NCBI RefSeq assembly: GCF_004365655.1
Contig: NZ_SOEO01000001.1
Span: forward strand, 1,178,001 to 1,242,000
Origin: Epilithonimonas xixisoli
Lineage (GTDB): Bacteria > Bacteroidota > Bacteroidia > Flavobacteriales > Weeksellaceae
DNA: 64,000 nt
Direction of reading: 5' to 3'
The position numbers and the translations under genes are program-made. Positions 34,034 to 43,600 of this stretch are shown in pieces. The notes beneath the pieces are model-generated. The model was given only the letters and a program-made list of their open reading frames with translations. It was not told the DNA's origin and ran no database searches. Numbering within the stretch: the first letter of the stretch is position 1; each line of letters opens with the position of its first letter.

Positions 34034-36361
34034 TTAAATCTTAGTCAATTTAGCGAATTTCAAGATAAGGTTTTTCTCTCCTTCGTTTTTGAAAATCACT
34101 TTTGCTTTGATATTTTGCGGGTCGGTTCCATCTAAAAACTCAACGGTTCCAACACCAAAACGGTCGTGTCTTACGTTGTCACCAACTTCGATATCTTGTG
34201 AAGATGAACCACTTGGATTGATGATTTTTGCCGTCGCAATCGGTTTTAATTGTTTTGGAACTGGGGCATTGAAGTTGCGTTCCAGCGTTTTTTTCTCCTC
34301 TTTCTTTTTGAAAAATCGAGGTTCGGAAGGCGCGTCATCAAAGATATTAGAATCAATTCCGGAGCGATTGATGAATTTCAATTCTGCAACTGGATTGATC
34401 ATTTCGACATATTTAGCGTCTATTTCGCTCAAAAATCTCGAAGGTTCTGCATCGGTAATTTTTCCCCATTGGAACCTGGAAACGGCGTAAGTGAAAAATA
34501 CTTGTTTCTCGGCTCTCGTCAAAGCCACATAAAACAAACGTCTTTCCTCCTCCAATTCTTCTCTTGTGGACGAACTCATAAAGCTTGGGAAAAGGTTTTC
34601 CTCAAGTCCAACTAAATGAACTATAGGGAATTCCAAACCTTTTGACAAGTGGATAGTCATTAATGAAACCTTATCTTTATCGTCGTCTTTATCATTTTGA
34701 GTATCAGATGACAAAGCAATATTTTCCATAAAGTTGGACAAACTCGGGTCACCACCTTCAATCTGAGTCTGTTCCTCAATGAAACCTTGCATCGAGTTCA
34801 GTAATTCCTGAATATTTTCTACTCTTGAAATCCCTTCTGGTGTTGCGTCTTCTTTTAAAAACTTAATCAAACCACTTCGTTTCGCCACTTCCATTGCAAC
34901 GTCGTAAACATTGTCTGTTTTCAGCATTACTTGGAAGGCTTTTATCATTGCCCAGAAATCGCCTAACTTTGTGAGAATTCCATTATTAAGACCTAATTGT
35001 GGCGCATAAAAACCAAGATTATCGAGAACTTGAGCAACCGGAACGTTTTGAGAATCTGCGAAAACCACCAATTTGTTTTGAGTCGTTTCCCCAATTCCTC
35101 TTGCCGGATAATTGATGATTCTTGATAACGCTTCGGAGTCATTTTCATTAACCAAAATCCGAAGATAAGCTACCAAATCTTTTACCTCTTTCCTTTGATA
35201 GAAAGACAATCCGCCATAAACTTTGTACGGAATATTCTTTTTCCTCAACGCATCTTCAAAGGCTCTCGTCTGGGAATTAGTCCTGTAAAGAATCGCAAAA
35301 TCTGAAAAATGACGTTGTTGCGTGTTGTGTAATTCGTAGATATTGGCAGAAACAAAATTCGCTTCGTCCGCATCAGAAAGACTTCGGTAGATTTTTATTT
35401 TTTCTCCAACTTCATTTTCACTGAAGACATTTTTCTTGAATTGCTGTAAATTTTTGGAGATTACAACATTCGCCGCATCCACAATATTTTGCGTGGAACG
35501 GTAATTTTGCTCAAGAGAAACCGTCATCGCATCAGGATAATCCTTTTTGAAATTCAAGATGTTATGAATATTTGCACCACGGAACGAGTAAATTGATTGA
35601 GCATCGTCTCCAACCACACAAATATTTTCAAATTTTGAAGCTAAAGCTTTGACAATCAAATACTGGGAATGATTTGTATCCTGGTACTCATCAACCAAAA
35701 TATATCTGAATCTGTCTTGATATTTCGCTAAAACTTCTGGAAAACGAGTCAGTAATTCATTGGTTTTCAACAACAAATCATCAAAATCCATTGCGCCATT
35801 TTTGAAACAAGCTTCGACGTATTTTCTATAAATATTGCCGATGTGTTTCATATTGGCTTTCTCGTCAGCTTCCATCAATTCTGGATTGTTGAAGTAAGCA
35901 TTGACTGTAATTAGATTATTTTTATACTGAGAAATCCTCGATAAAACCTTCTTAGCTTTGTAAACGTCCGAATCGATGTTCATATCCTTGATGACCTTTT
36001 TCATCACATTTAGAGCATCTTGCATATCGTAAATCGTGAAATTGGAAGGATAACCGAGATGATGACCTTCGCTTCTCAAAATCCTTGCAAAAACCGAGTG
36101 AAAAGTTCCCATCCAAAGCGAACGCGCATTGCTGTCTCCAACGAGTTTTGCGATACGTTCTTTCATTTCCTTCGCCGCTTTGTTGGTAAAAGTCAAAGAC
36201 AAAATATTGAAAGGGTCCACTCCATTCGTAATCAGATGCGCAATTCTCATCGTGAGCACTCGCGTTTTGCCAGAACCTGCGCCTGCCAAAACCATCAGCG
36301 GTCCTTGCAAGGTGGTAACTGCTTCTAACTGAGGCTCGTTCAATCCTTTCAGATAATCCAT
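34034..36361 (-). CDS. UvrD/PcrA-type ATP-dependent DNA helicase
   Basis: This 775-residue superfamily 1 helicase unwinds DNA 3'-5' in repair and replication restart. Motifs in order are GLNEPQLEAV (Q), AGAGSGKTRVLTMRI (I), LSLTFTNKAAKEM (Ia), YILVDEYQDTNHSQY (II), VVGDDAQSIYSFRGA (III), LEQNYRSTQNI (IV), TIHLSKGLEFPIVHLVGLEENLFP (V) and EEERRLFYVALTRAE (VI). The C-terminal part ends in the short beta domain VGDNVRHDRFGVGTVEFLDG seen in PcrA. Length and motifs are complete. It is divergent from the FUSC gene. Confidence 0.96.
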   Translation of the reverse strand: MDYLKGLNEPQLEAVTTLQGPLMVLAGAGSGKTRVLTMRIAHLITNGVDPFNILSLTFTNKAAKEMKERIAKLVGDSNARSLWMGTFHSVFARILRSEGHHLGYPSNFTIYDMQDALNVMKKVIKDMNIDSDVYKAKKVLSRISQYKNNLITVNAYFNNPELMEADEKANMKHIGNIYRKYVEACFKNGAMDFDDLLLKTNELLTRFPEVLAKYQDRFRYILVDEYQDTNHSQYLIVKALASKFENICVVGDDAQSIYSFRGANIHNILNFKKDYPDAMTVSLEQNYRSTQNIVDAANVVISKNLQQFKKNVFSENEVGEKIKIYRSLSDADEANFVSANIYELHNTQQRHFSDFAILYRTNSQTRAFEDALRKKNIPYKVYGGLSFYQRKEVKDLVAYLRILVNENDSEALSRIINYPARGIGETTQNKLVVFADSQNVPVAQVLDNLGFYAPQLGLNNGILTKLGDFWAMIKAFQVMLKTDNVYDVAMEVAKRSGLIKFLKEDATPEGISRVENIQELLNSMQGFIEEQTQIEGGDPSLSNFMENIALSSDTQNDKDDDKDKVSLMTIHLSKGLEFPIVHLVGLEENLFPSFMSSSTREELEEERRLFYVALTRAEKQVFFTYAVSRFQWGKITDAEPSRFLSEIDAKYVEMINPVAELKFINRSGIDSNIFDDAPSEPRFFKKKEEKKTLERNFNAPVPKQLKPIATAKIINPSGSSSQDIEVGDNVRHDRFGVGTVEFLDGTDPQNIKAKVIFKNEGEKNLILKFAKLTKI

Positions 36362-36427
36362 TCTATTCTCAAAATTTTAAGATAACAAAAATAGCGTTTT
36401 TTATGCAATTTCTCAGTCGTTATAAAT

Positions 36428-36457
36428 TTGAATTTCAACAATTATGAGGTAATTTTG
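36428..36457 (+). promoter_or_regulatory. Promoter of the FUSC gene
   Basis: -33 TTG (36428-36430) and -7 TAATTTTG (36450-36457) are separated by 19 bases, giving a leader of about 45 bases. A second TAATTTTG overlaps the TTG start codon itself. Confidence 0.5.
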
Positions 36458-36509
36458 CAAGCGTAAAAAATGAATCTAATAACTGTCTAAAACTCAATAA
36501 AAAGTAATT

Positions 36510-37613
36510 TTGAACGCCGAATATATCAAGCAAGAATTCCTGTCTTTTTTCAAACTAAAACCTTCGCCAAGAAGTTGGCATATTCCATTTTTGGCTGGAT
36601 TGGCAGTTGGGATTCCGCTGATTTTTGGCTACTTTTTGGGCGATATCAGATCTGCTCTCACAGCAAGTTTGGCGGGATTGGTTATCATTTATATTCCCAG
36701 CAGTAGCGATTTTATTGAGACGATGATGAAGATGTTTGTCTGCTCATTTGGGATGATAATTTCGTATGGTTTAGGATTGACTTTTAGTTTTAATCTTTGG
36801 ATTGGGTCTTTGGTTTTCGGTATTTTTTCGGCGATTGCATATTACATTGCAAGATATTTTAATCTGAAACCGCCGGGGAGTTTTTTCTTCATCATGATGG
36901 CTTCTATGGCAATCGGACTTCCACACGATTTAGAATTGATTCCGAAACGGGTTGGGATTTTCACGATTGGAACTGTGAATGCTTGCCTTATTTGTTTAAT
37001 TTACAGTGTTTTAAACTCCAAAAAAGAATCGAATAAAAATCGTACGACTTTTCATATCAATCCTTATGTGAATCTTGTAGAATCTTTTATTATCGGGATT
37101 TGTATGTTGGTTTCAGTTTTCATTGGGAAGTTTTTCAATCTTGATTATCCTTATTGGATTCCGATTTCCAGCTTGGCAGTTTTGCAAGGCGTGAATCAAT
37201 ATCATATTTGGAAACGTGGTTTGCACAGAATTATCGGAACCACGATTGGACTTGGAATCGCTTGGTTGATTTTCTCTTATGTCACTTCGCCATTGTTGAT
37301 TTGTGTTTCCATTATCACACTTCAAATCATTGTTGAAATGTTGATTACAAGACATTATGCATTAGCTGTAATGTTTCTCACACCAATGGGAATTCTCTTG
37401 GCTGAAACCGGAAGTTCTACTTCACTTAATCCTGATTATCTTTTGCAAATGAGATTGGTAGAAATTTTAATTGGTAGCGCGATTGGTTGTATTGGCGGTT
37501 GGTTTTTGTACAATGAAAGGGTCAGATTCAATTCTGTAAAACATTTGAGAAAATCGAAAGTGGTTTTGAAAAAGAGTTTTTTGAAGAAAGATAATTTTGT
37601 TACAAAACATTGA
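36510..37613 (+). CDS. FUSC family inner-membrane protein
   Basis: This 367-residue protein has two clusters of membrane segments (about 25-165 and 195-335) separated by a short cytoplasmic linker around SKKESNKNRTTF. This is the half-length FUSC/YccS-like layout of putative aromatic-acid or small-molecule exporters. Typical pieces are SWHIPFLAGLAVGIPL, DIRSALTASLAGLVIIYIPSS and DYPYWIPISSLAVLQGVNQYHIWKRGLHRIIGTTIGLG (the FUSC signature). The only credible start is a TTG. The substrate is unknown. Confidence 0.82.
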   Translation: MNAEYIKQEFLSFFKLKPSPRSWHIPFLAGLAVGIPLIFGYFLGDIRSALTASLAGLVIIYIPSSSDFIETMMKMFVCSFGMIISYGLGLTFSFNLWIGSLVFGIFSAIAYYIARYFNLKPPGSFFFIMMASMAIGLPHDLELIPKRVGIFTIGTVNACLICLIYSVLNSKKESNKNRTTFHINPYVNLVESFIIGICMLVSVFIGKFFNLDYPYWIPISSLAVLQGVNQYHIWKRGLHRIIGTTIGLGIAWLIFSYVTSPLLICVSIITLQIIVEMLITRHYALAVMFLTPMGILLAETGSSTSLNPDYLLQMRLVEILIGSAIGCIGGWFLYNERVRFNSVKHLRKSKVVLKKSFLKKDNFVTKH

Positions 37614-37944
37614 CTGTAATTCCCATTATCACGAGGATTGCAATAATTATCAAAACAATATTTGAATTGGCTAATTCTCGACAGTTTCTTTTGGTCAATT
37701 TTATAGCTTCAAAAATCATAAATCCAAACCATCCCAGAATGATCGCAGCGCCCAAAATAGCAAGTTGAATATTTGCGTCGAGCGCAGCCACAAACAAGAT
37801 TGCACAAACTCCAATTATGGTAACAATCAGAACAACAACTCTTACAACGGTGTGAATCAGTACGTTTTGTTTTGGATTTGAAAGATTGTCGTTGGTTTCT
37901 TTTTGTTGTTTTATATCAAATAACTCATTAAATTCTTCATTCAT
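37600..37944 (-). CDS. Small membrane protein of unknown function
   Basis: This 114-residue protein starts from the ATG at 37944, directly after the stop of the next small gene (1-base gap); an earlier in-frame start would overlap that gene. A charged, Q/K/N-rich N-terminus (about 1-27) is followed by three hydrophobic segments: VVRVVVLIVTIIGVCAILFV, LAILGAAIILGWFGFMIFEAI and NIVLIIIAILVIMGITVNV. I do not recognise a family. It is the last gene of a tight three-gene run with the 60-residue protein and the glycosyltransferase, and overlaps the 3' end of the FUSC gene by 14 bases. Confidence 0.65.
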   Translation of the reverse strand: MNEEFNELFDIKQQKETNDNLSNPKQNVLIHTVVRVVVLIVTIIGVCAILFVAALDANIQLAILGAAIILGWFGFMIFEAIKLTKRNCRELANSNIVLIIIAILVIMGITVNVL

Positions 37945-37945
37945 A

Positions 37946-38128
37946 TCATTTCTGTTTTTGATATAGTTTAATGAAAAAAGCAGTAAGTCCAGCATAGGCC
38001 AAAACCTGCAACATTCCCGTTACCATATATAGTTTTTCTGAGAAACCAATGCGCGGAAATAGGTAAACCAAATGAGTTAAAGTGAGAATAGCCAACGAAA
38101 TGATAGCTATTAATGTATGATTTTTCAT
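37946..38128 (-). CDS. Tiny membrane protein (60 residues)
   Basis: This protein consists almost only of two hydrophobic helices (LIAIISLAILTLTHLVYLFP and LYMVTGMLQVLAYAGLTAFFI) with a basic tail LYQKQK. The ATG at 38128 directly abuts the stop of the glycosyltransferase gene (TAG-ATG), which supports it being real and coupled. The function is unknown. Confidence 0.6.
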   Translation of the reverse strand: MKNHTLIAIISLAILTLTHLVYLFPRIGFSEKLYMVTGMLQVLAYAGLTAFFIKLYQKQK

Positions 38129-39187
38129 CTAAGTATTTTTATTGATTAGGGTTTCAACTAATGTCGATATTTTTTTTGAAATATTTTCTTTTGAATAATT
38201 ACTAAAATTAAAACTTTGATTTTTAACTTCCGAAAATTGAGCCTGTAAGTCTGATTTTTCTTTAATAATAAATTCTAAATCTGACTTGTATGTCTCTGGG
38301 AAAATTGCTGGTCTTCCGTATTTGATTGCGTCGCCGATATTGCCACTTATTTTTGTTTTTCCATAACCTTCATTGATAGAGAAAAATTCGGTTTCTTTTT
38401 GAATTGGGCAATATAGAACGTCTGATTTTCTCATCCAATCATCAAAAATGTTCTGTTTTATTTTTTCTTCAAAATACTGAATTTTAATAAATTGTGGTAC
38501 ATTACCTGAAAATAACTTTAATTTTTCTAATTCTTTTCCTGAAGCTTTCCCTAGAAAAATAATTTCATAGTTTATTCCAATATCTTTGAACTTTTTCAAA
38601 TTTTCAAGAAATGAATCGTAATCTCTCCTACTTTGCGAAACTGCGCCCGGAATTACAATTTTGATTATTTCTTCTTGCGATTTTTGAGAAGTGAATTGAT
38701 TAAAATAGATTGGTAAAAATTCAAGATTATTTTGTTTTGACATCCATTCATCAATTCCCACAAGATACTTTGATTTTTGATAAACTTTCGGTGCTTCCAA
38801 AAGTCCTTCTTTCAGAAATAATTTCAGACGGTACTTAAAATCTTTTTTGAAAATACTTTTGAATAATTGCCAAGTCGAAGCTTTGGTAAAATTCAGATTA
38901 TGAACAAGAATCGCTGTGTTGAATTTCTGAACAATCGCTTTATAAAAATTGAAATGCCGATGAACCGTTCCAATGATAATCAAATCATATTTCTTCTTTT
39001 CGAGAATTTCCAAAAGCTCAGAATAATCGGTCAGAAAAACATTTTTTTCGTGAATGTTCAGGAATTTGAAAATCTTTTCGGAGAAGTAGAAATCCACAGA
39101 AATCTCATTTGAATCCTTGGTCAATTCATGAAAATTGGATGCCAATTCTGCGTGTGTATCGAGTTCTATGTAAGCTATTTTTTTCAT
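38129..39187 (-). CDS. GT-B-fold glycosyltransferase-like protein
   Basis: This 352-residue cytoplasmic protein starts MKKIAYIELDTHAELASNF. It has a two-lobed GT-B look: KKKYDLIIIGTVHRHFNFYKAI and AILVHNLNFTK in the first lobe, then IKIVIPGAVSQSRRDYDSFLENLKKFKDIGINYEIIFLGKASG and SDVLYCPIQKETEF...YGKTKISGNIGDAIKYGRPAIFPE in the second. The last pattern is like the nucleotide-sugar-binding end of group 1 transferases, without a clear EX7E. Donor and acceptor are unknown. No other polysaccharide genes lie nearby. Confidence 0.6.
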   Translation of the reverse strand: MKKIAYIELDTHAELASNFHELTKDSNEISVDFYFSEKIFKFLNIHEKNVFLTDYSELLEILEKKKYDLIIIGTVHRHFNFYKAIVQKFNTAILVHNLNFTKASTWQLFKSIFKKDFKYRLKLFLKEGLLEAPKVYQKSKYLVGIDEWMSKQNNLEFLPIYFNQFTSQKSQEEIIKIVIPGAVSQSRRDYDSFLENLKKFKDIGINYEIIFLGKASGKELEKLKLFSGNVPQFIKIQYFEEKIKQNIFDDWMRKSDVLYCPIQKETEFFSINEGYGKTKISGNIGDAIKYGRPAIFPETYKSDLEFIIKEKSDLQAQFSEVKNQSFNFSNYSKENISKKISTLVETLINKNT

Positions 39188-39300
39188 TTTTTATGACAGC
39201 AATTTTTTATTGATAAAAATAACTTAGATTGAGGAAAAGAATTCCAAAAGAATTGACAAATTTTATACTTTTTTTTAGCTGATTGGATTGCAAAACCCAT

Positions 39301-39412
39301 AGCCCCGATTGCAGTGGAAATCCTTTTTTGCGTAAACTTCGAGTTCAACTTAATGCCAATTGTCTGCAAAAAAGATTGCAACGGAAAGCGGGAAATAGCT
39401 CCTAAAAAAATA
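39301..39412. repeat. Hairpin repeat element, copy 2
   Basis: AGCCCCG at the left and CGGG...AGCT at the right form the outer arms. CTTTTTTGC (39323-39331) pairs with GCAAAAAAG (39366-39374). Inside each half is a copy of GATTGCAgtGGAAA (39307-39320) or GATTGCAacGGAAA (39374-39387), a direct repeat within the inverted one. It is related to the element at 29498-29620. Confidence 0.6.
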
Positions 39413-39443
39413 AATTTTCCCCCGACTCTAAAGGGTGGAAAAT

Positions 39444-39863
39444 CTACTCTACCACAACTTTCTTCTCAAAAAAAGTATTGGCTCCAGCGGTGTCTTTTCC
39501 GTTGAAAAATTTGAAAGTGTAAGTTCCTGTTTTTACGGGTTTGAAGTTGATTCGGCTTCCATCTACATAGGTTCCATCGGCGCAAGCTTCATTGGTTTTG
39601 TAGGCGAAATTTGCGATGGTTCGCACGGAATCATTGGTGTAATTGTAATCGTAGCTGTAGATGCCTTCGCAACCTCGGGTGAAAGTCGAATATATTTTAA
39701 ACTCTTGCGTCACGCCCAAAGTCATTGTGTCAATTGGAATTTTCACACTGTCTATTTTTCTGGCGGAAACCTCTGTGATCTCTGGATAATCGTCATTGTT
39801 GTTGCAAGAGATTGCTGTTGCAGACAAAACCGAAATCATGGATAATACAAATACTTTCTTCAT
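39444..39863 (-). CDS. Small lipoprotein of unknown function
   Basis: This 139-residue protein has the lipoprotein signal MKKVFVLSMISVLSATAISC (lipobox AISC) followed by NNNDDY. The mature domain is beta-rich, with two cysteines (FTRGCEGIYSYDY and TNEACADGTYV) that may pair and a C-terminal TGTYTFKFFNGKD strand resembling an Ig-like or lipocalin-like sandwich. I do not recognise a family. It follows rsmG by 13 bases in the same direction. Confidence 0.7.
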   Translation of the reverse strand: MKKVFVLSMISVLSATAISCNNNDDYPEITEVSARKIDSVKIPIDTMTLGVTQEFKIYSTFTRGCEGIYSYDYNYTNDSVRTIANFAYKTNEACADGTYVDGSRINFKPVKTGTYTFKFFNGKDTAGANTFFEKKVVVE

Positions 39864-39876
39864 AATCGTTTCTTTT

Positions 39877-40512
39877 TTAATTGTTGAAATTACCTTTGGA
39901 AAGATAAACTACTTTTTTGGTATCGAAAAATTCGCCTTCGAAATAATTTTTGAGCTGGAAGATCTCACATCGCAATCCTGCCAATTCCTCTGCCAAATCG
40001 CCTCCTTTGAGGTAGAGAACGCCGTTGTGCTTTGGATTGAACTGCTCTTTTTCAAATTTCCCTCTAAGCCACGTTAGAAAAACCGGCATCTGTGTCACCG
40101 CTCGGCTGACTACGAAATGGAATTTCTCCTTCAACTGTTCTGCCCGCATATGATGCGCCGTCACATTTTTGAGACCTAGACTTTCTGCAACACCTTTCAC
40201 AACCGTGATTTTTTTACCGATGCTATCCACCAACGTAAATTGTGCATTTGGGAAAAGAATTGCCAACGGAATCCCAGGAAAACCTCCACCAGTTCCGATG
40301 TCTAGGATTTTTGTATTGTCAGCAAATTCCATCACTTTTGCAATGCCGAGGGAATGGAGAATGTGTTTTTCGTAGAGACTGTCTGTGTCTTTTCTGGAAA
40401 TGACGTTGATCTTCTCATTCCAATCTTTGTACAGGATTTCTAACTCAGCAAACTGATCTTTTTGCTCGCTGGTGATATTGGGGAAATATTTTAAAACTAA
40501 TTCTAATGACAT
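39877..40512 (-). CDS. rsmG: 16S rRNA (guanine-527 N7) methyltransferase
   Basis: This 211-residue SAM-dependent enzyme modifies G527 of 16S rRNA. Signatures are YKDWNEKINVISRKDTDSLYEKHILHSL at the N-terminus, the SAM-binding ILDIGTGGGFPGIPLAILFP, FTLVDSIGKKITVVKGVAESLGLKN, and VVSRAVTQMPVFLTW. Length and motifs are complete. It is monocistronic or cotranscribed with the small lipoprotein downstream. Confidence 0.96.
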   Translation of the reverse strand: MSLELVLKYFPNITSEQKDQFAELEILYKDWNEKINVISRKDTDSLYEKHILHSLGIAKVMEFADNTKILDIGTGGGFPGIPLAILFPNAQFTLVDSIGKKITVVKGVAESLGLKNVTAHHMRAEQLKEKFHFVVSRAVTQMPVFLTWLRGKFEKEQFNPKHNGVLYLKGGDLAEELAGLRCEIFQLKNYFEGEFFDTKKVVYLSKGNFNN

Positions 40513-40548
40513 AGAGCGAAATTATGAATTTTTAAGATGAGATTAAGA

Positions 40549-40577
40549 AAAAACCATCAAAAATAATTTTGATGGTC
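40549..40577 (-). terminator. Terminator of the T9SS cargo gene
   Basis: ACCATCAAAA (40553-40562) pairs with TTTTGATGGT (40567-40576). On the minus strand a T-run follows, 35 bases beyond the stop of the 40.6 kb gene. Confidence 0.8.
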
Positions 40578-40611
40578 TTAGAAAATTTATTGGTATTTGT
40601 GTTTTATAATT

Positions 40612-43600
40612 TTACTTCAAGACTTTTTTGGTTACGATGGTGCTTCCAGATCTTGCTTTGATGATGTAAAGTCCTTCGGCGAAATTGGCATTATTAATCA
40701 AAACTTCTTTTGTAGAAATTTTTGAATTATAAATCAATCTTCCCAATGCGTCGTAAACGCTTACTTCGTCAAGATTCTCAGGAGATTTTACGATAAAGTT
40801 TTGGCTGTTTTTTGTAACGATAATTCCTTTCGAATTAGTTTCTCCAGTTCCAAGAGTTCCAGAAGATTTATAAACAATCTCGAATCTGTTTTCATATTGT
40901 CCTGAATTTGTGAAGAAAACATAAGGAGTCGCTGTAATATCTACAATCTTATCGAGGTTTTGGTCTTTCAAATATACAGATTGGTTGGAGTCGAAAATCC
41001 CCTCTCTGTCTGTCAAAGAAATTGTATAATTGCCTGAAACTGATGCTTTGAAACCAACCCTTACAACATCGTCTTGGTTGAAGTTGGGATTTTTTGACTG
41101 GATCGCCAATTTGCGGTTATCCAAAACGCTCCAGAAAGAGTCACTTCCCACCGCTAGAAGATCTGCGTCATAATCTTTATCAAAATTATTGGTTGCATTG
41201 TTTATGTAGGCAATCAGGATTTCATTATTGATATCTGTTGGCGATTTGAACTCTAGCCAGAATCTGTTTTTCTGAACTGTGGTTTTGTTGTAATAATTTG
41301 CTACACTAGTTGTTCTCAAACTATTATTAAAAGTCAAAGGTTGATTTTTCCCTGTTTCTATTGCTTGGATTATGAATCCTTGACCTACGGAAATACTTCC
41401 TGTCGGTCTTTTGCTAGCATTTCCAACATAGGTTGCGGAAACACCTCCACCATTATTAATAGTCGCATAATTATTCCCTCCATAATTCGAGCTTTGCTGT
41501 CCAACAAATTTACCATCATTGTTGGTCCAGAAATAGGCAATTGCATTTATTTTTGTTTTGTTAAGATCATAGAAATCTTCAAAATCAATATTTGATGGAT
41601 ATGGATTCCCAATCATATTGAAACCGTGGTTGGCATCTGTCCATTTTAAAGGATAGGAAGAAATATCGCCATTGCGAGGTGTTCCAACAAATTCAAAATT
41701 TGCAACTGGCGTAGTATTAGTAATATTTACATCGAAGTTGTTTTTTCCGCGGATGGCGTAACCTCTAGCTTTTTCGAATGTAGATTCAGAATTGAGAGTA
41801 ATCTCACCAGGAATAGATGTTTTGAAATAATCTGTTTTTTCGTCATAAACATAAAATCTGTTCCAAGGTGTTCCGTTTGGATTATAGTTAGCTGCAACCG
41901 CTTGATTGTAACCTGCTGAAAACTGATACAAATTCTGACCATCTACTGGTGACGACCAATAATTGTATCCCATTTTTGGCATTACGGCTAATTTTTTAAC
42001 TGTAATTTTTCCGACGTTTGGCGCAGCAGTATTTTGTAATAAGTTAGCATCATTGTCCAAAACAAATGAAGTCTCGGCAGAATTACGATTTACAATCTGA
42101 CCGTTTACAGTAATGTATCCGCCTGCATTGATGTTCAAAGTTCCTCCCTCATTGATAGTCAGATTTTGGCTTTCGAAATTTCCGTTGATGGAAGTGTCAT
42201 ATTTTGTTTGAATGATGGCGTTTCTGGTGGCATTCGGTAATCCGTTGCTCCAATTTGGACTTGTAGGAGTAGCCATGTGCCACATTGTTCCGTTAGAAGA
42301 ATAAACGTGATTATAAAATATCCCTTCGATTGCGGGACCTAGAGAATTGTTTAAATATCGAATCGCATATTGCCCATTGACTCTGTAAAAATATAGTCTA
42401 ATGTATAACCTTTCTCCTGGCTCTACTTTTACATCAGAATTAAAGTTGAACTTTTTATCTTCGAAACTAGCATTGAAAGTTCCAGAAGACAACGTAAAAA
42501 CATTAGAAGAAAAATTGGAATTCTTTGAATATCTCACTTCATAATTCGCTGATCCACCAATATATCCACGACCAGTAAAGTTGAATGATTTTGGTTCAAT
42601 TGTTTTTATTGAACTGTTATTGTACAAAACAAATTCCGTATACTTTGAACTGTCCAATGTTGCAGAACTTGATAGATTGGAAAATATAAAAACCGGTGTG
42701 TTTTCTGAACCATTAGCAACTGTAACACCTCCTCCATTTGTCATTTGAGTAGAGGATATAAACGATGGCTGAAGAGATGTTCCCTGAAAATCATTTTTAT
42801 CCCATCTAATCAAAGTTGTAGACGTGTTGATAGTTGTATTAACAGTTACTGTGGCAGTATTAGATTTTCCAAATTTATTTTTGATGTAATATGTAAAAGT
42901 ATCTGAACCTGCATAACCTTCATCGGGTAGATAATTAACGGTATTGTTTGGGTTTATTTTAGTGGTTCCGTGTAATGGTTGTGTAATCCTTATAGAATCA
43001 ACTGTATTACTGAAATCATCATTTGAGAGGACATTCAAATCCAAATCATCATTAATAAAATTTGAATATGTATCGTTATATGCAACGGGCGTAGTTGAGC
43101 TGGACTCTACTGTACCTTTGAACACTGGACCATGGTTATCACCTTCTTTGAAAAGTAGTTGCATCGCATTGTTTGTATTATAGATATACATTCTCAGATG
43201 CAAAACCTGACCATCTGTTGCAATTGGTTTAGGAAAATTGGTAAGTGCAAAAGTGGTCATAGTTGACGTTATAGTCGTTTCTGCAAGAACTTCTTTAGGA
43301 TTAGAAAAATTGGCATCCAATGAGTAGTCAATCCTCATCTTCGCAGACCCACCTTGCATAATACAACGAAAATTAAATTCTGTCACATTCAGCTTGTACA
43401 AATTATCTGGACGAATTGTGAATTGTAAGTATTTAGAATAGTCAATAGCCTGCTGTGGCGTTGGCCAACCTCCAGTTGCAAAAACATTATACTTGGTGCC
43501 ACCAATCCAATAGTCATAGTTTGAAAGGTTAACTGTGGCGGATAAATTCCCAGCAGTTAAGTGACTTCCAGAAACAGTTGGTACGTTTGTTCCTTTATTC

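Noticed and set aside
33766-34044. Plus-strand 92-codon ORF between the UvrD-like and LolD-like genes
   Set aside because: It spans the inverted repeat, has no start context and encodes low-complexity K/F-rich sequence.
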